Shown: piece by piece, positions 7,028 through 7,041 of the stretch | How the letters are laid out: the number at the start of each line of letters is the position of its first letter | Position numbering within the stretch: position 1 is the first letter of the stretch | Source: Candidatus Poribacteria bacterium | GTDB taxonomy: Bacteria; Poribacteria; WGA-4E; WGA-3G | Assembly: GCA_009845505.1 (NCBI GenBank) | Contig: VXZL01000426.1 | Coordinates: forward strand, 1 to 7,041 | Reading direction: 5' to 3' | Length of the DNA: 7,041 nt | Made by a program: the position numbers and the translations under genes | The notes under the pieces: model-generated | What the model was told of the DNA's origin: nothing | What the model saw: only the letters and a program-made list of their open reading frames with translations | Database searches by the model: none

Positions 7028-7033
7028 CCTCCT
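7028..7033 (-). promoter_or_regulatory. ribosome binding site of the repeat protein gene
   Basis: A perfect AGGAGG on the mRNA strand, five bases before the ATG at 7022. It marks a true start there and argues that the missing signal peptide is not an artefact of a wrong start. The promoter would lie beyond the window. Confidence 0.85.
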
Positions 7034-7041
7034 ATCTATTC

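Noticed and set aside
1..7041. CRISPR array, tRNA or rRNA genes
   Set aside because: No regularly spaced short repeats and no recognisable tRNA or rRNA segments were seen on either strand.

Overview
The window looks like bacterial chromosomal DNA with balanced base composition and dense gene packing. Gene content (an M16C protease, a PQQ-type propeller protein with the W-R-G-P opening common in Planctomycetes-like bacteria, an SDR, an AhpD-like protein) and the 12-base inverted repeats beginning AGGACTTACGCA recall uncultivated sponge- or marine-associated lineages such as Candidatus Poribacteria. That placement is an impression from gene style and repeats, not a proof.

Layout. The left part holds two plus-strand genes: the 3' nearly complete part of a presequence-protease-like zinc metallopeptidase (1-2877), and a secreted or membrane-anchored beta-propeller protein (3047-4375). 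Between them lies a small element of about 113 bp with perfect 12-bp terminal inverted repeats and possible 5-bp target duplications; it resembles a MITE. The right part is a tight minus-strand operon reading right to left: a 409-residue protein made of two copies of a 200-residue module (7022-5793), an AhpD/CMD-family peroxidase-related protein (5789-5211), and an NAD-type short-chain dehydrogenase (5207-4461). Only three bases separate each pair of genes. The two gene groups converge on an 85-bp palindromic spacer that could serve as a two-way terminator.

Main result. The AhpD-like gene at first sight is two adjacent ORFs of 82 and 102 residues. They are in the same frame and are separated by a single TGA. 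That TGA stands exactly where the family has the second cysteine of its C-x-x-C active site, and the AhpD catalytic spacing (Glu, +12 Cys, +3 Cys, +4 His) is otherwise intact. A perfect 7-bp hairpin with a CGGGUU loop begins 17 bases after the TGA, which fits a bacterial SECIS element. The best reading is one 192-residue selenoprotein with a C-H-Y-U redox motif, in which selenocysteine replaces the peroxidatic cysteine. Ordinary annotation would split it in two or call it a pseudogene.

How the genes may work together. The operon pairs a probable selenium-dependent peroxidase or thiol oxidoreductase with an NAD-dependent SDR and a repeat protein of unknown role. A shared redox or detoxification job is plausible but is not shown by the sequence.
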